Shown one piece after another: positions 1-8,705 of a DNA stretch of 64,000 nt. The stretch covers positions 1 to 64,000 of the forward strand of contig PBSL01000075.1 in the NCBI GenBank assembly GCA_002726205.1, written 5' to 3'. The DNA comes from Planctomycetaceae bacterium (GTDB taxonomy: Bacteria; Planctomycetota; Planctomycetia; Planctomycetales; Planctomycetaceae). Position 1 is the stretch's first letter. Every line of letters begins with the position of its first letter. The position numbers and the translations under genes were made by a program. The notes beneath the pieces are model-generated. The model was given only the letters and a program-made list of their open reading frames with translations. It was not told where the DNA came from and made no database searches.

Positions 1-1092
1 GCCGGCTGCGATGATCCCTCCGATCACGCCTGGCTGCACCCGGCACTGGCCGATGCCAAGAACAAAGTCGCCGTCGGCTTTGGTATCCGGACCACCTTCC
101 AGGCATTTGAAGACGGCGCCGAGTCCAACGGCGGACGAACCCGGGACTTCAACCTCGACAACGTCCGGATTTTTCTTTCAGGAAAAATCAGCGAAAAGAT
201 CAGTGCGAACTTCCACACTGATATCAACGGTGCCCAGCCCGGTCACGGAACCGACAACGATGGCCTTCACGTCCTCGATGCGGTCATCAACTACGAGTTG
301 ACCGATACGATCGGTGTCAAGTTCGGCCGCTTCCTGCCGCCGACCGACCGGTCCAATCTCAGTGGCCCGTTCTTCATCAACGCCTGGGAATTCCCCTGGG
401 TACAGTACACCAACGGGTACTACGACATCTTCCAGGGTCGCGACGACGGCGTGGTGTTGCACGGCGAAATGGGCGACGACACCCAGATCAAGTGGTCGTT
501 CGGAATCTTCGAAGGCTACGACACGACCGGAGTTGCCGGCGATGACAACGTGTGGGTTGTCGGCCGCGTCGTCGCCAACTTCCTGGACAAGGAAGAAGGC
601 TACTTCAACTCGAGTACCTACTACGGCGAGAAGGACATTGCGGCGATCGGCATGTCGTTCTCCAACCAGGCCGACGCTCATGGCGATGGGATCGACTACA
701 CCTCCTGGAGCCTGGACGCCCTCTACGAGAAGAAGACTGACGGCGGTGGCGTGTTGACGGCCGAGGCCGCCTACTACGACCGTGACCATGATGGAGATGC
801 AGGCTTCCAGGATCTGGAAGGCGAAGGCTACTTCATGCTCGTCAGCTACCTCTTCTCGAATTCGACCAGCCTGGGCAACCTCGAAGGGCGACTGCAGCCC
901 TCGATCCGATACCAGGAATCGGATCGCCAGGCTCCCGGCGTCGGGAACCGTGAGAACCAGGTGGATTACGCTCTGAACTACATCATCCACGGTCACTCGG
1001 CCCGTCTGTCGCTGGTGTTTTCCGACATCGGCTACTCGGGTGGTGTCGAGGATGAGCAACGCGTGACCATCGGCGGTCAGATCCGCTTCTAG
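1..1092 (+). CDS. Phosphate-selective OprO/OprP-type porin, 5' end missing
   Basis: Outer-membrane beta-barrel protein, probably an anion or small-solute channel. The reading frame is open from base 1, so the signal peptide and N-terminus lie outside the window; 363 residues are visible. The visible protein has alternating aromatic and charged strands, many GxxYxx segments such as GRFLPPTDRSNL, and ends in a typical barrel strand with a C-terminal Phe (GQIRF), the signal for BAM-mediated insertion. A strong hairpin terminator follows the stop codon. Position just upstream of the urea operon is suggestive of urea or solute entry, but the terminator separates the two transcription units. Family assignment is confident; substrate is unknown. 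Confidence 0.8.
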   Translation, partial: AGCDDPSDHAWLHPALADAKNKVAVGFGIRTTFQAFEDGAESNGGRTRDFNLDNVRIFLSGKISEKISANFHTDINGAQPGHGTDNDGLHVLDAVINYELTDTIGVKFGRFLPPTDRSNLSGPFFINAWEFPWVQYTNGYYDIFQGRDDGVVLHGEMGDDTQIKWSFGIFEGYDTTGVAGDDNVWVVGRVVANFLDKEEGYFNSSTYYGEKDIAAIGMSFSNQADAHGDGIDYTSWSLDALYEKKTDGGGVLTAEAAYYDRDHDGDAGFQDLEGEGYFMLVSYLFSNSTSLGNLEGRLQPSIRYQESDRQAPGVGNRENQVDYALNYIIHGHSARLSLVFSDIGYSGGVEDEQRVTIGGQIRF

Positions 1093-1141
1093 GATCAGTT
1101 GATCCAACCCGGTCCGTCCTGCGGGCCGATACGACACGTCG

Positions 1142-1184
1142 AACCCCGGTTCCACACTCGCGTGGAGCCGGGGTTCTTCTTTTT
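1142..1184 (+). terminator. Rho-independent terminator of the porin gene
   Basis: Left arm 1142-1155 and right arm 1162-1175 form a 14-pair stem with one G-U wobble and a six-base loop, followed by the T-rich tract CTTCTTTTT at 1176-1184. It lies 50 bases after the porin stop. Confidence 0.85.
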
Positions 1185-1219
1185 GTTGCCAGCCTCCGAC
1201 CGACCGCTCGATGCCCAGA

Positions 1220-1237
1220 GCACAGGCATTGCTGTGC
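1220..1237. promoter_or_regulatory. Inverted repeat, possible upstream activator site
   Basis: GCACAG and CTGTGC arms separated by six bases. It sits about 100 bases upstream of the sigma-54 element, where enhancer-binding activators usually bind. The core GCAC-N10-GTGC resembles NtrC half-sites, but NtrC normally has about seven bases between them, so identity is uncertain. Confidence 0.3.
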
Positions 1238-1333
1238 AACAGCGTGGCAGTCCTCAGGAGTCGGTCCGATTTCTCGCGTCACGAAGTCCGCAGAAAACAC
1301 GGATATCCGATCCGAGGGTTTCTTTCCGGGGTT

Positions 1334-1350
1334 TTGGCATCACGTTTGCT
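1334..1350 (+). promoter_or_regulatory. Sigma-54 (RpoN) promoter of the urt-ure operon
   Basis: TTGGCATCACGTTTGCT matches the -24/-12 consensus TTGGCACGRNNNTTGCW. The invariant GG (1336-1337) and GC (1348-1349) have the required ten bases between them, and the TTGCT block is exact. Predicted transcription start is near 1360, giving a leader of about 155 bases. Sigma-54 control fits a nitrogen-scavenging operon. Confidence 0.7.
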
Positions 1351-1375
1351 GATTACCTGTGGATGGACAGACCGA

Positions 1376-1398
1376 TTCACCGGCAGATCGCCGGTGAA
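1376..1398. promoter_or_regulatory. Perfect 9-base dyad in the urtA leader
   Basis: TTCACCGGC (1376-1384) and GCCGGTGAA (1390-1398) around AGATC. It begins about 15 bases after the predicted start site, so it could be an operator or an mRNA hairpin. There is no T-tract, so it is not a terminator. Confidence 0.45.
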
Positions 1399-1517
1399 CG
1401 GCTTGGGGAGTGTTTCAGGAAGAAACCGATCAACACCACACACGGGCGGGCCGCGAGAGAAGGAACCGGGCGCGTCGGTCATCGGCATCATTGAAGATGC
1501 GAGAAGGAATGCGAGAC

Positions 1518-2858
1518 ATGTTGCGTAAGACGCTAGCGACCCTGTTGTTTGGACTGAGTACGGCACTGCTGCTGGGCGGCTGTGGAACCGACAGTTCACC
1601 CGAGAGCACCAATTTGGCACCGGCCAGCAATGGCGGATCTGCCGCGGAGACCATCACCCGGGTCACCGATGATCCGATCGAAGCGGCCTACTTCGGCGTG
1701 TACGTCTGGAAGGCGGCGGTCGAGAAGGCCCAGAGCTTCGAGATCGACAAGGTCCGTGAGGCCGTTTACGGGCTCGAGTTCAACGCCCCCGGCGGCAAGA
1801 AGGTGATGCACGCCGACAACCAGCACACGCTCAAGCCAGTCTACATCGGTGAGATCCTCAAGGACGGCCAGTTCAAGATCGTCAAGGCGATCGACGACGG
1901 CAAGCTCGTCTCGCCCGATTCCTACAGCAGCTACCTGCATGAGAAGGGCAAGGCGCCCGCCCCCACCGGCGGTCCCCAGGAAGGCAAGGAGTACCCCGCG
2001 GCCGATGTCACCGAGGAGACCGTCAAGATCGGTATCCTTCACTCGCTTTCAGGCACGATGGCCATCTCCGAAACCTCGCTCAAGGACGTCGTGCTTTACG
2101 CCGTCGACGAGATCAACTCGGCCGGTGGAGTGCTGGGTCGCAAGATCGAGCCGGTCATCGAAGACGGAGCCAGCGACTGGCCCCTGTTCGCCGAAAAGGC
2201 CCGCAAGATGATCACGCAGGACAAGGTGTCGGTGATCTTTGGTTGCTGGACCTCGGTCAGCCGCAAGAGCGTGCTGCCGGTCTTCGAGGAATACAACCAC
2301 CTGCTCTTCTACCCGGTGCAGTACGAGGGTGAAGAACAGTCGAAGAACGTGTTCTACACGGCGGCCACCCCGAACCAGCAGCTGGTTCCGGCCGCCCAGT
2401 ACATGATCGACCAGGGAGCCAAGAAGTTCTACCTGCTCGGCACCGATTACGTCTTCCCGCGGACGGCCAACAAGGTCCTCAAGGCCTTCCTGAAGACCAA
2501 GGATGTTCCCGATGAGAACATCATCGAGAAGTACACGCCGTTCCATCACCAGGACTACCAGACGTACGTCCAGGAGATCAAGAAGTTTGCCGCCGGTGGC
2601 GATGCCTGCGTGCTCTCCACGATCAACGGCGACAGCAACGTGCCGTTCTACAAGGAGTTCGCCAACCAGGGCCTGAAGGCTGCCGACTGCCCGATCATGG
2701 CTTTCTCGGTTGCCGAGGACGAACTGCGGGCGATGGATGTCCCGCCGCTGATCGGTCACCTGGCCTGCTGGAACTACTACCAGAGCATCGACACGCCGGA
2801 AAACAAGGCGTTCGTCGCAGGTTTCCAGGCATTCTGCAAGAAGAACAACCTGAAGTAG
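1518..2858 (+). CDS. urtA: Urea ABC transporter substrate-binding lipoprotein UrtA, circularly permuted
   Basis: Binds urea in the periplasm and delivers it to UrtB/UrtCD. The start at 1518 was chosen for GAGAAGGA nine bases upstream and because it gives a lipoprotein signal peptide with lipobox LGGC (Cys22); 446 residues. UrtA hallmarks are plain: [48 protein letters not shown] and [14 protein letters not shown]. The order of segments is odd. The segment [19 protein letters not shown] through the DNQHT...[10 protein letters not shown] hairpin, which ends ordinary UrtA proteins, lies at residues 48-144. A Pro/Gly-rich linker (about 145-167) follows, then the normal N-terminal strand [10 protein letters not shown] at 170. 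The protein stops at residue 446, just where the moved segment would normally follow. One open frame, no duplication: a circular permutation. Confidence 0.93.
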   Translation: MLRKTLATLLFGLSTALLLGGCGTDSSPESTNLAPASNGGSAAETITRVTDDPIEAAYFGVYVWKAAVEKAQSFEIDKVREAVYGLEFNAPGGKKVMHADNQHTLKPVYIGEILKDGQFKIVKAIDDGKLVSPDSYSSYLHEKGKAPAPTGGPQEGKEYPAADVTEETVKIGILHSLSGTMAISETSLKDVVLYAVDEINSAGGVLGRKIEPVIEDGASDWPLFAEKARKMITQDKVSVIFGCWTSVSRKSVLPVFEEYNHLLFYPVQYEGEEQSKNVFYTAATPNQQLVPAAQYMIDQGAKKFYLLGTDYVFPRTANKVLKAFLKTKDVPDENIIEKYTPFHHQDYQTYVQEIKKFAAGGDACVLSTINGDSNVPFYKEFANQGLKAADCPIMAFSVAEDELRAMDVPPLIGHLACWNYYQSIDTPENKAFVAGFQAFCKKNNLK

Positions 2859-2896
2859 GACTGGCGAACTCCCCAAGCTCTGTCAGTCTTCTCGGG

Positions 2897-2925
2897 GACC
2901 CGGTGTCCATCCCGGACACCGGGTC
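2897..2925 (+). terminator. Intra-operon hairpin between urtA and urtB
   Basis: Perfect 12-pair stem (2897-2908 with 2914-2925) around ATCCC. Only TCTTCGG follows, so it is a weak terminator or an mRNA 3'-end stabiliser. Such a structure after the binding-protein gene would make urtA mRNA more abundant than that of the membrane subunits. Confidence 0.6.
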
Positions 2926-3006
2926 TTCGGCGTTGGCTGGTGCGGGCCCGGCAACCCATTCCGAGTGCGTTGCCGCCGCACCAGTGTTGTGCTACTGGAT
3001 GGTCCC

Positions 3007-4713
3007 ATGCTGTTCGCGGATTCCCGCTGCTCGCGCCGTGGTTCGTCGCTGTTGCTGCTGCTGGTCTTGCTCGGGCCGAGTGCCCCGATCCTGGCGGCCG
3101 ACGCTGTCGACATCGCCGGGGAACTGCGGAAACTGGTCTCCGGCGATCGCCCGCAACGCCAGGCGGCGCTGCGGCAACTGGTCGCTTCGCGCGACGGGCG
3201 ACTGGTGACATTTCTCGAGGCCTACCAGCAGGGCAACGTCTATCTTCACGAGGACCAGGTCGTCGTCTGCCTGGAAACAAAGAAGTTCAACGGCAGGGAA
3301 ATGGCATCACTCATCGATCCCATACACCTGGATCCCCTCACCGGAAGACCCCCGGTTGACGCCCCAGCTTCTGCGCAGGTCGTCCCCACGTCGGAATTGA
3401 AGTCACTCGGGCCAAGTGGCCGCGAGCGACGCGAGGTCGCCGACGCCATCCGACTGCTGCAATTGTGGTCCCACGAAACGGAAAACCGACTGGCAGCGAT
3501 TCGCAGGTTCGGCGACAGTCGCAAGGCCGAATTCCTGGAACCGCTGGGCGAATTGATCGAGTCGGTTGAAGTGCCCGAGACGATTCGCCAAAAGGCCCGG
3601 GAAAGCGTAGCCCTGATCGAACTGGGCTCGGAAGAAACGGCCGATTCACCGGAAACACGAACCGCCGCGGCCCGGCTGCTGGGCGAACTGGCCAGTGCCC
3701 GCGCTCTTCCGGTCCTGACCGACCTGCTGAAAACCCCCGCTTCACTGACCGCCGAAGAACGGACGGCTTTCACCGAGGCGACCAGGGCGATCGAATCCTA
3801 CCAGTGGAAAATCAGCTGGGTCCAGAATCTCTTCTACGGACTCTCACTGGGCAGCGTGCTGATCCTGGTGGCGCTGGGGCTGGCGATCATCTTCGGCCAG
3901 ATGGGCGTGATCAACATGGCTCACGGCGAATTGATGATGATCGGGGCCTACACCACCTACGAGGTCCAGCGGCTTTTCGGTCACACGCCCGACGATCCGG
4001 TCAACCTGTTCTACATTGCCGCGCTGCCGGCCTCGTTCCTGGTCGCGGCCCTGGTCGGCTGGTTGATCGAACGTTTGATTGTCCGGCACCTTTACGGTCG
4101 GCCGCTGGAGACACTCCTGGCAACCTGGGGCGTGGGGCTGATCCTGATCCAGGCCGTCCGGATTCGCTACGGTGACAACATCGGGGTCAACAGCCCGACC
4201 TGGCTGCTGGGCAGTTTTGAACCGATCCAGGACCTGAGCATTTCCTACAACCGCGTGTTCATCATGGCGTTGTGTTTTCTGTGCGTCCTGGCCGTCGCGG
4301 CGATCATGAATTTCACGCGACAGGGGCTATTGATCCGGGCCACGGTCCAGAATCGTCAAACCGCCGAGACCCTGGGCGTCAACACGCATCGTACCGACGG
4401 CCTGACGTTTGCGCTGGGCGCCGGCCTGGCGGGAATCGCCGGTTACGCCTGGACACTGATCGGCGGTGTCACGCCCGACATGGGACAAAACCACATCGTC
4501 GACGCCTTCCTGGTCGTGGTGACCGGCGGCGTCGGGGAACTGGCCGGCAGTGTCTGGGCCGGAATGGGGCTGGGCGTCATCAACAAGCTGATCGAGCCGG
4601 CGCTGGGATCGGCCACCTGGGCCAAGGTCATCCTGCTGCTGCTGGTAATTGGTTTCATCCAGTGGAAGCCGGCCGGGCTGTTCCCCCCGAAGGGGAGGCT
4701 GGCCGATGTCTGA
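3007..4713 (+). CDS. urtB: Urea ABC transporter permease UrtB
   Basis: Integral membrane subunit of the LivH class. The start at 3007 gives a hydrophobic signal-like segment (about residues 13-31), then a helical extracytoplasmic domain (about 35-265) typical of UrtB, which begins with GELRKLVSGDRPQRQAALRQL. Multiple membrane spans run from about residue 277 to the end, with the family block IFGQMGVINMAHGELMMIGAY and the coupling-loop region FTRQGLLIRATVQNRQTAETLG. 568 residues, slightly longer than common UrtB. Its stop overlaps the start of urtCD by eight bases, indicating translational coupling. Confidence 0.93.
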   Translation: MLFADSRCSRRGSSLLLLLVLLGPSAPILAADAVDIAGELRKLVSGDRPQRQAALRQLVASRDGRLVTFLEAYQQGNVYLHEDQVVVCLETKKFNGREMASLIDPIHLDPLTGRPPVDAPASAQVVPTSELKSLGPSGRERREVADAIRLLQLWSHETENRLAAIRRFGDSRKAEFLEPLGELIESVEVPETIRQKARESVALIELGSEETADSPETRTAAARLLGELASARALPVLTDLLKTPASLTAEERTAFTEATRAIESYQWKISWVQNLFYGLSLGSVLILVALGLAIIFGQMGVINMAHGELMMIGAYTTYEVQRLFGHTPDDPVNLFYIAALPASFLVAALVGWLIERLIVRHLYGRPLETLLATWGVGLILIQAVRIRYGDNIGVNSPTWLLGSFEPIQDLSISYNRVFIMALCFLCVLAVAAIMNFTRQGLLIRATVQNRQTAETLGVNTHRTDGLTFALGAGLAGIAGYAWTLIGGVTPDMGQNHIVDAFLVVVTGGVGELAGSVWAGMGLGVINKLIEPALGSATWAKVILLLLVIGFIQWKPAGLFPPKGRLADV

Positions 4714-6991
4714 CCCGACCGGAAGCTTCGACGACGGCCGTTCCCTGGTCAAGCAATGGAGCAACCGGTTGCCGGCGTTGCTGATGCTGCTGATCGGTTT
4801 CGGAGTCGTGCCGTTGCTCTACTCCAACGGTGAGATCGGCATCGAATCGGTCAACATGCTCGGCCGCTATCTCTGCTTTGCCCTGCTTGCGCTGAGTCTC
4901 GACCTGCTCTGGGGTTACGGGGGCATGCTGTGTCTCTGCCAGAGCTTCTTTTTCTCGCTGGGTGGCTACGCGATGGGCATGTTCCTGGCCCATCACGGCG
5001 GTCCCGAGGGAATCATCGACGCCACCGGGTGGAAGCTGCCGGCCTGCCTGTTTGTGGTCTACCCCTACGAGGTCGGCCAGGCTCCCGGCGAGGCACTGGT
5101 TCCCTTGTTCTGGAAACCTTTCTGGAGCCTGCCGGTCACGCTGCTGCTGGGGATGCTGATCCCTGGAGTGGTCGCCGGTACGATCGGCTTTTTCGTGTTT
5201 CGCAGCCGCGTCCGCGGCGTGTTTTTCGCGATCCTGACACAGGCCATCACGCTGGCCGCGTGGCTCGTGTTCTCGATGAACCAGATGTATCTCTGCGGCA
5301 CAAACGGGCTGACCCGCTTCGATCGGATCACGACCGGATTCACCGAGGTTGTCACGATCGAGGTCGACCCGGCGTCGCTGGCCGAGAAACAACTCTCGCT
5401 CGACAATGTCCGCCTGGCCCTGGAAGCCTACCAGGCCGAACACGGAGGAACACTCGACCAGTCCGGATCCGTCTTCACCAGCCGACCACGGAAATTCCAG
5501 AGCATCGATACTGACTTTGCCGGCCTGGCGTTGAACACCGAGCCCCCGGTGAAACTCGACGACGTGGCCGACCTCGACCTCGACGGCTGGCGGCTCAGCG
5601 CCACGCGTGTCAAGTTCGGGCTGTACCTGGTCACCCTGGCATCGCTGGCGGTGGTTTTCCTGGGCTGCCGGTTCATGATCGGGTCGCGTTTTGGTCGCGT
5701 GCTGGTTGCTGTCCGCGACAACGAAACCCGGCTGCGTTTTTCCGGCTACAAACCCTACGTCTTCAAGATGCTCGTGTTCGCTGTCTCGGCGATGATCGCC
5801 GGCCTGGCCGGGATGCTCTATGTCCCACAGATGCAGATCTTCACTCCAACCAGCCTCGAACCGAAAGCATCGATCCTGGTCGTCGTCTGGGTCGCCTTCG
5901 GCGGCCGGGCCACGCTGACGGGACCGATCGCCGGCGCCCTGCTGGTCAACCTGTTCTACTTCTACCTGACCGGCTTGAGCCCCGAGGCCTGGCCGTTCCT
6001 GCTGGGAGGCCTGTTCGTCTTCGTGGTGCTGGCGATCCCCGACGGCGTGATGGGAGTCTGGCACAGCCTGGTGGAACGGCTCTCGGAAAAAGGACTCTTT
6101 GGCAACGAAGACCTGGTTTCGATCGACTCGCTGCTGCATGAGACACCCGGTGATCCAGGCGAAGACGATCAACTGTCGAGGGAAATGACCCCGCTCACCG
6201 CGCGTCTCAATGCGCTGGCTCTCCGCCGGCGAACCGAGACCAGCCAATCGCAGTTGGACAGCCCCCTGTTGCAGGTCGACGACATCCAGGTTCATTTCGA
6301 CGGTTTCCGGGCACTCGATGTCGAAACCTACACGGTCCCCCACTACGCGCTCAACGTGATCATCGGCCCCAACGGGGCCGGCAAGACCACCCTCTGTGAC
6401 GTCATCAGCGGCAAGACGCGTGTCAGCCAGGGACGGATCCGGTTCGCCGGCGAGGACATCACCTGGATGGCTGAAGTTGAGATCGCCCGAATGGGCGTGG
6501 GGCGTAAGTTCCAGACACCGACGGTCTTCGACAGCCTCAACGTTCGGCAGAACATGGAACTGGCTCTCCCGAACCGCCAGCGTCTGGGTCGCAACCTGCA
6601 ACAGCGGTCCACTGCCGAAGAAACCGATCGGATCAATGGAATTCTCGAGCGGGTCCGGTTGCTCGATGACGCGAACCGGACAGTGAAGTACCTCAGCCAC
6701 GGGCAACGCCAGTGGCTGGAAATCAGCATGTTGATCCTCTCGCGACCGCAACTGCTGCTTGTCGATGAACCGGCGGCCGGATTGACCGACGAGGAAACCG
6801 TGCTCACCGCCGAGTTGTTGATGGAACTCCAGGACGAACACAGCATCATCGTGATCGAACACGACATGGAATTCGTCCGGCTGCTGAATTCCCGCGTGAC
6901 CGTGCTCAACGAGGGCCGGATCATCGCGGATGGCTCGCTGGATCAAATCAAGGAGAACCCCGAGGTGATCGAGGCCTACCTGGGCCGCTGA
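4706..6991 (+). CDS. urtC/urtD: Fused urea transporter permease-ATPase (UrtC-UrtD)
   Basis: One 761-residue polypeptide carrying the second membrane subunit and the first ATPase of the urea importer, normally separate genes. The start at 4706 overlaps urtB and has GGGGAGG at 4692-4698. Residues 1-460 are UrtC (LivM-like spans; RFGRVLVAVRDNETRLRFSGY; WVAFGGRATLTGPIAGA). Residues about 212-298 are a hydrophilic insertion, rich in Asp/Glu, between spans, not expected in ordinary UrtC. Residues 461-520 are a charged linker. Residues 521-761 are UrtD: Walker A GPNGAGKT (554-561), signature LSHGQ (663-667), Walker B LLLVDE (683-688), switch His719. All ATPase motifs are intact, so the fusion should be functional. 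Confidence 0.93.
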   Translation: MSDPTGSFDDGRSLVKQWSNRLPALLMLLIGFGVVPLLYSNGEIGIESVNMLGRYLCFALLALSLDLLWGYGGMLCLCQSFFFSLGGYAMGMFLAHHGGPEGIIDATGWKLPACLFVVYPYEVGQAPGEALVPLFWKPFWSLPVTLLLGMLIPGVVAGTIGFFVFRSRVRGVFFAILTQAITLAAWLVFSMNQMYLCGTNGLTRFDRITTGFTEVVTIEVDPASLAEKQLSLDNVRLALEAYQAEHGGTLDQSGSVFTSRPRKFQSIDTDFAGLALNTEPPVKLDDVADLDLDGWRLSATRVKFGLYLVTLASLAVVFLGCRFMIGSRFGRVLVAVRDNETRLRFSGYKPYVFKMLVFAVSAMIAGLAGMLYVPQMQIFTPTSLEPKASILVVVWVAFGGRATLTGPIAGALLVNLFYFYLTGLSPEAWPFLLGGLFVFVVLAIPDGVMGVWHSLVERLSEKGLFGNEDLVSIDSLLHETPGDPGEDDQLSREMTPLTARLNALALRRRTETSQSQLDSPLLQVDDIQVHFDGFRALDVETYTVPHYALNVIIGPNGAGKTTLCDVISGKTRVSQGRIRFAGEDITWMAEVEIARMGVGRKFQTPTVFDSLNVRQNMELALPNRQRLGRNLQQRSTAEETDRINGILERVRLLDDANRTVKYLSHGQRQWLEISMLILSRPQLLLVDEPAAGLTDEETVLTAELLMELQDEHSIIVIEHDMEFVRLLNSRVTVLNEGRIIADGSLDQIKENPEVIEAYLGR

Positions 6992-7006
6992 CCTTCGACC
7001 CCAACC

Positions 7007-7732
7007 ATGCTGACCATCGAAGACCTGTCGTTTTCCTACGGCACCATCCAGACCCTGCACGGGGTCTCCGCGACAATGTCGCCGGGACGTGTCACCTGCG
7101 TGATCGGTCGCAACGGTGTCGGCAAGACCACCCTGATGAAGTTGATCATGGGTACCCTGCGATCCGACGCCGGCACAATCCGCATCGACGACCATGTCTG
7201 CCTCGCGAACCGTGAACTCTCCGTCAACCTCACCAACCGCCCGGCCAGCCAGCGGGCCCGGCAGGGCGTTGCCCTGGTCCCGCAGGGTCGACAGATTTTC
7301 CCCAAGCTCTCCGTCGCCGACAATCTCCGCGTGGGACTCGAAGCAATCCGGCCGCGAACAAGACACGTTCCCCAGGAAATCTATGACCTGTTCCCGATTC
7401 TCTGGGACAACCGCCTGCGTCCCGGCGGCAACCTTTCCGGCGGCATGCAGCAACAGCTGGCGATCGCCCGGGCCCTGGTCAGCAACCCGCGCGTGCTGCT
7501 GCTTGATGAGCCGACCGAGGGCATCCAGCCCAATATCATCCAGCAGATCGGCGAGGTCCTCGGCAACCTGGTTGCCGAGAGGAACATGACCGTGGTGCTT
7601 GTCGAGCAGTACCTTGACTTCGTCAAGGAATTCGGTCACGACTTCTACATCATGAACCGGGGTCGAGTCACCGCGGGAGGCGAGACGTCCGAGTTGACCC
7701 AGGAACTCATCTCCACCTACCTCAGCGTCTAG
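7007..7732 (+). CDS. urtE: Urea ABC transporter ATPase UrtE
   Basis: Second, LivF-type ATP-binding subunit, 241 residues and normal length. It shows Walker A GRNGVGKTTLMK, signature LSGGMQQQLAIARAL, Walker B LLLDEPTEGIQPN (the EGIQPNII wording is typical of UrtE) and the switch VVLVEQYLDF. It begins 15 bases after urtCD and would pair with the UrtD half of the fusion. The ribosome binding site is weak, so translation is probably coupled. Confidence 0.95.
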   Translation: MLTIEDLSFSYGTIQTLHGVSATMSPGRVTCVIGRNGVGKTTLMKLIMGTLRSDAGTIRIDDHVCLANRELSVNLTNRPASQRARQGVALVPQGRQIFPKLSVADNLRVGLEAIRPRTRHVPQEIYDLFPILWDNRLRPGGNLSGGMQQQLAIARALVSNPRVLLLDEPTEGIQPNIIQQIGEVLGNLVAERNMTVVLVEQYLDFVKEFGHDFYIMNRGRVTAGGETSELTQELISTYLSV

Positions 7733-7744
7733 CCGGTACAACGC

Positions 7745-8650
7745 GTGAGCCCGTCCAGCACCTCCGTCCTGCAACCCGACACCGGCTCCGGGCAATCCCC
7801 GCCCAGGCGTCCGCTGGGCCGTTTTCCGGCCTCACCGGCGCTGCAACCCGGCCAGGGAGTGGCCCGGGTGGCCCGGGTGGACGGTCGCAGTCGCGTGATT
7901 CGCAGCCGCGCCACCAACCCCTTGAAACTCTGGTCGCCACGTCGTCCGGGTACGGATGCCTGGATCTACTCCACGACGTTTGGCGGAGGACTGGTTTCCG
8001 GCGACCGGGTGCAACTCGATCTCGATATCGAACCCGACGCCACCGCGGTCCTGACCACCCAGGCTTCCACGAAGGTCTATCGTTCGCTTCGTTCCCGGCC
8101 CTGCAGTCAACAACTCACCGCCCGACTCGGCAGCGCTGCCACGCTCGTGATCACTCCCGATCCACTGGTCTGCTTTCGCGGAGCAATCTACGAGCAGTTC
8201 AACCGGATCCACCTGGCCGATGACTCGTCCCTGGTCCACATCGACTGGTTGACCAGTGGCCGCAGTGCCTGCGGCGAGTGCTGGAAGTTTGCTCGACTGG
8301 CAACGCGGCTCGAAGTGATCCGCGACCGGCAAATGCTGTTGCTCGACTCGTTGACACTGGATCCTCGCGACGGTGCACTCGACGGACCGTTGCGAATGGG
8401 CGACTACCACTGCCTGGCCACGGTCGTCATTCTTGGCCCGCCGCTGGAGAATGCCGCGGCCACGATCCGCGAGGACGTCGACGACTCGAACCCGGACTCC
8501 GGCTGCCTGGAAGCGGCCAGCCCGCTTGCCGAGGGAACGATCTGGAGAATTCTCGGGCCGACCACCGAAGCGGTGGGCACGCGACTGCGACAGCGACTGG
8601 CCTTCCTCGCCGACCACCTCGACGAAACCCCCTGGAACCGAAAATGGTAA
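7745..8650 (+). CDS. ureD: Urease accessory protein UreD
   Basis: Chaperone that binds the urease apoenzyme and, with UreF and UreG, helps insert nickel. Family signatures include [12 protein letters not shown] and [13 protein letters not shown]-like wording (here [18 protein letters not shown]) plus the [12 protein letters not shown] block. The GTG start at 7745, 12 bases after urtE, gives 301 residues with a Pro/Ser-rich first 40 residues of doubtful reality; a GTG near 7859 preceded by AGGGA is an alternative start. Placed between transport and structural genes. Confidence 0.88.
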   Translation: MSPSSTSVLQPDTGSGQSPPRRPLGRFPASPALQPGQGVARVARVDGRSRVIRSRATNPLKLWSPRRPGTDAWIYSTTFGGGLVSGDRVQLDLDIEPDATAVLTTQASTKVYRSLRSRPCSQQLTARLGSAATLVITPDPLVCFRGAIYEQFNRIHLADDSSLVHIDWLTSGRSACGECWKFARLATRLEVIRDRQMLLLDSLTLDPRDGALDGPLRMGDYHCLATVVILGPPLENAAATIREDVDDSNPDSGCLEAASPLAEGTIWRILGPTTEAVGTRLRQRLAFLADHLDETPWNRKW

Positions 8651-8705
8651 CTCGACGTCCCCAGCGGCCCCGACCGGTCGCCACGTCATCAAGGAGACCC
8701 CGCCG

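Larger units (their letters stand above)
1093..1517. other. 425-base regulatory intergenic region between porin and urtA
   Basis: No convincing gene. In order it holds the porin terminator (1142-1184), a dyad of six-base arms (1220-1237), a sigma-54 type promoter (1334-1350) and a perfect nine-base dyad in the predicted leader (1376-1398), then the urtA ribosome binding site GAGAAGGA at 1501-1508. Confidence 0.6.

Noticed and set aside
1220-1237. Firm call of an NtrC box
   Set aside because: Half-site spacing is about three bases longer than the known consensus, so only a generic dyad is claimed.
1410-1517. Upstream in-frame start of urtA at 1410
   Set aside because: It would place 36 polar residues before the lipoprotein signal; the ribosome binding site supports 1518.
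4655-7795. 1046-codon open frame on the minus strand across the urea transporter genes
   Set aside because: It is antisense to urtCD and urtE, whose motifs are unmistakable; high-GC codon bias opens such frames.
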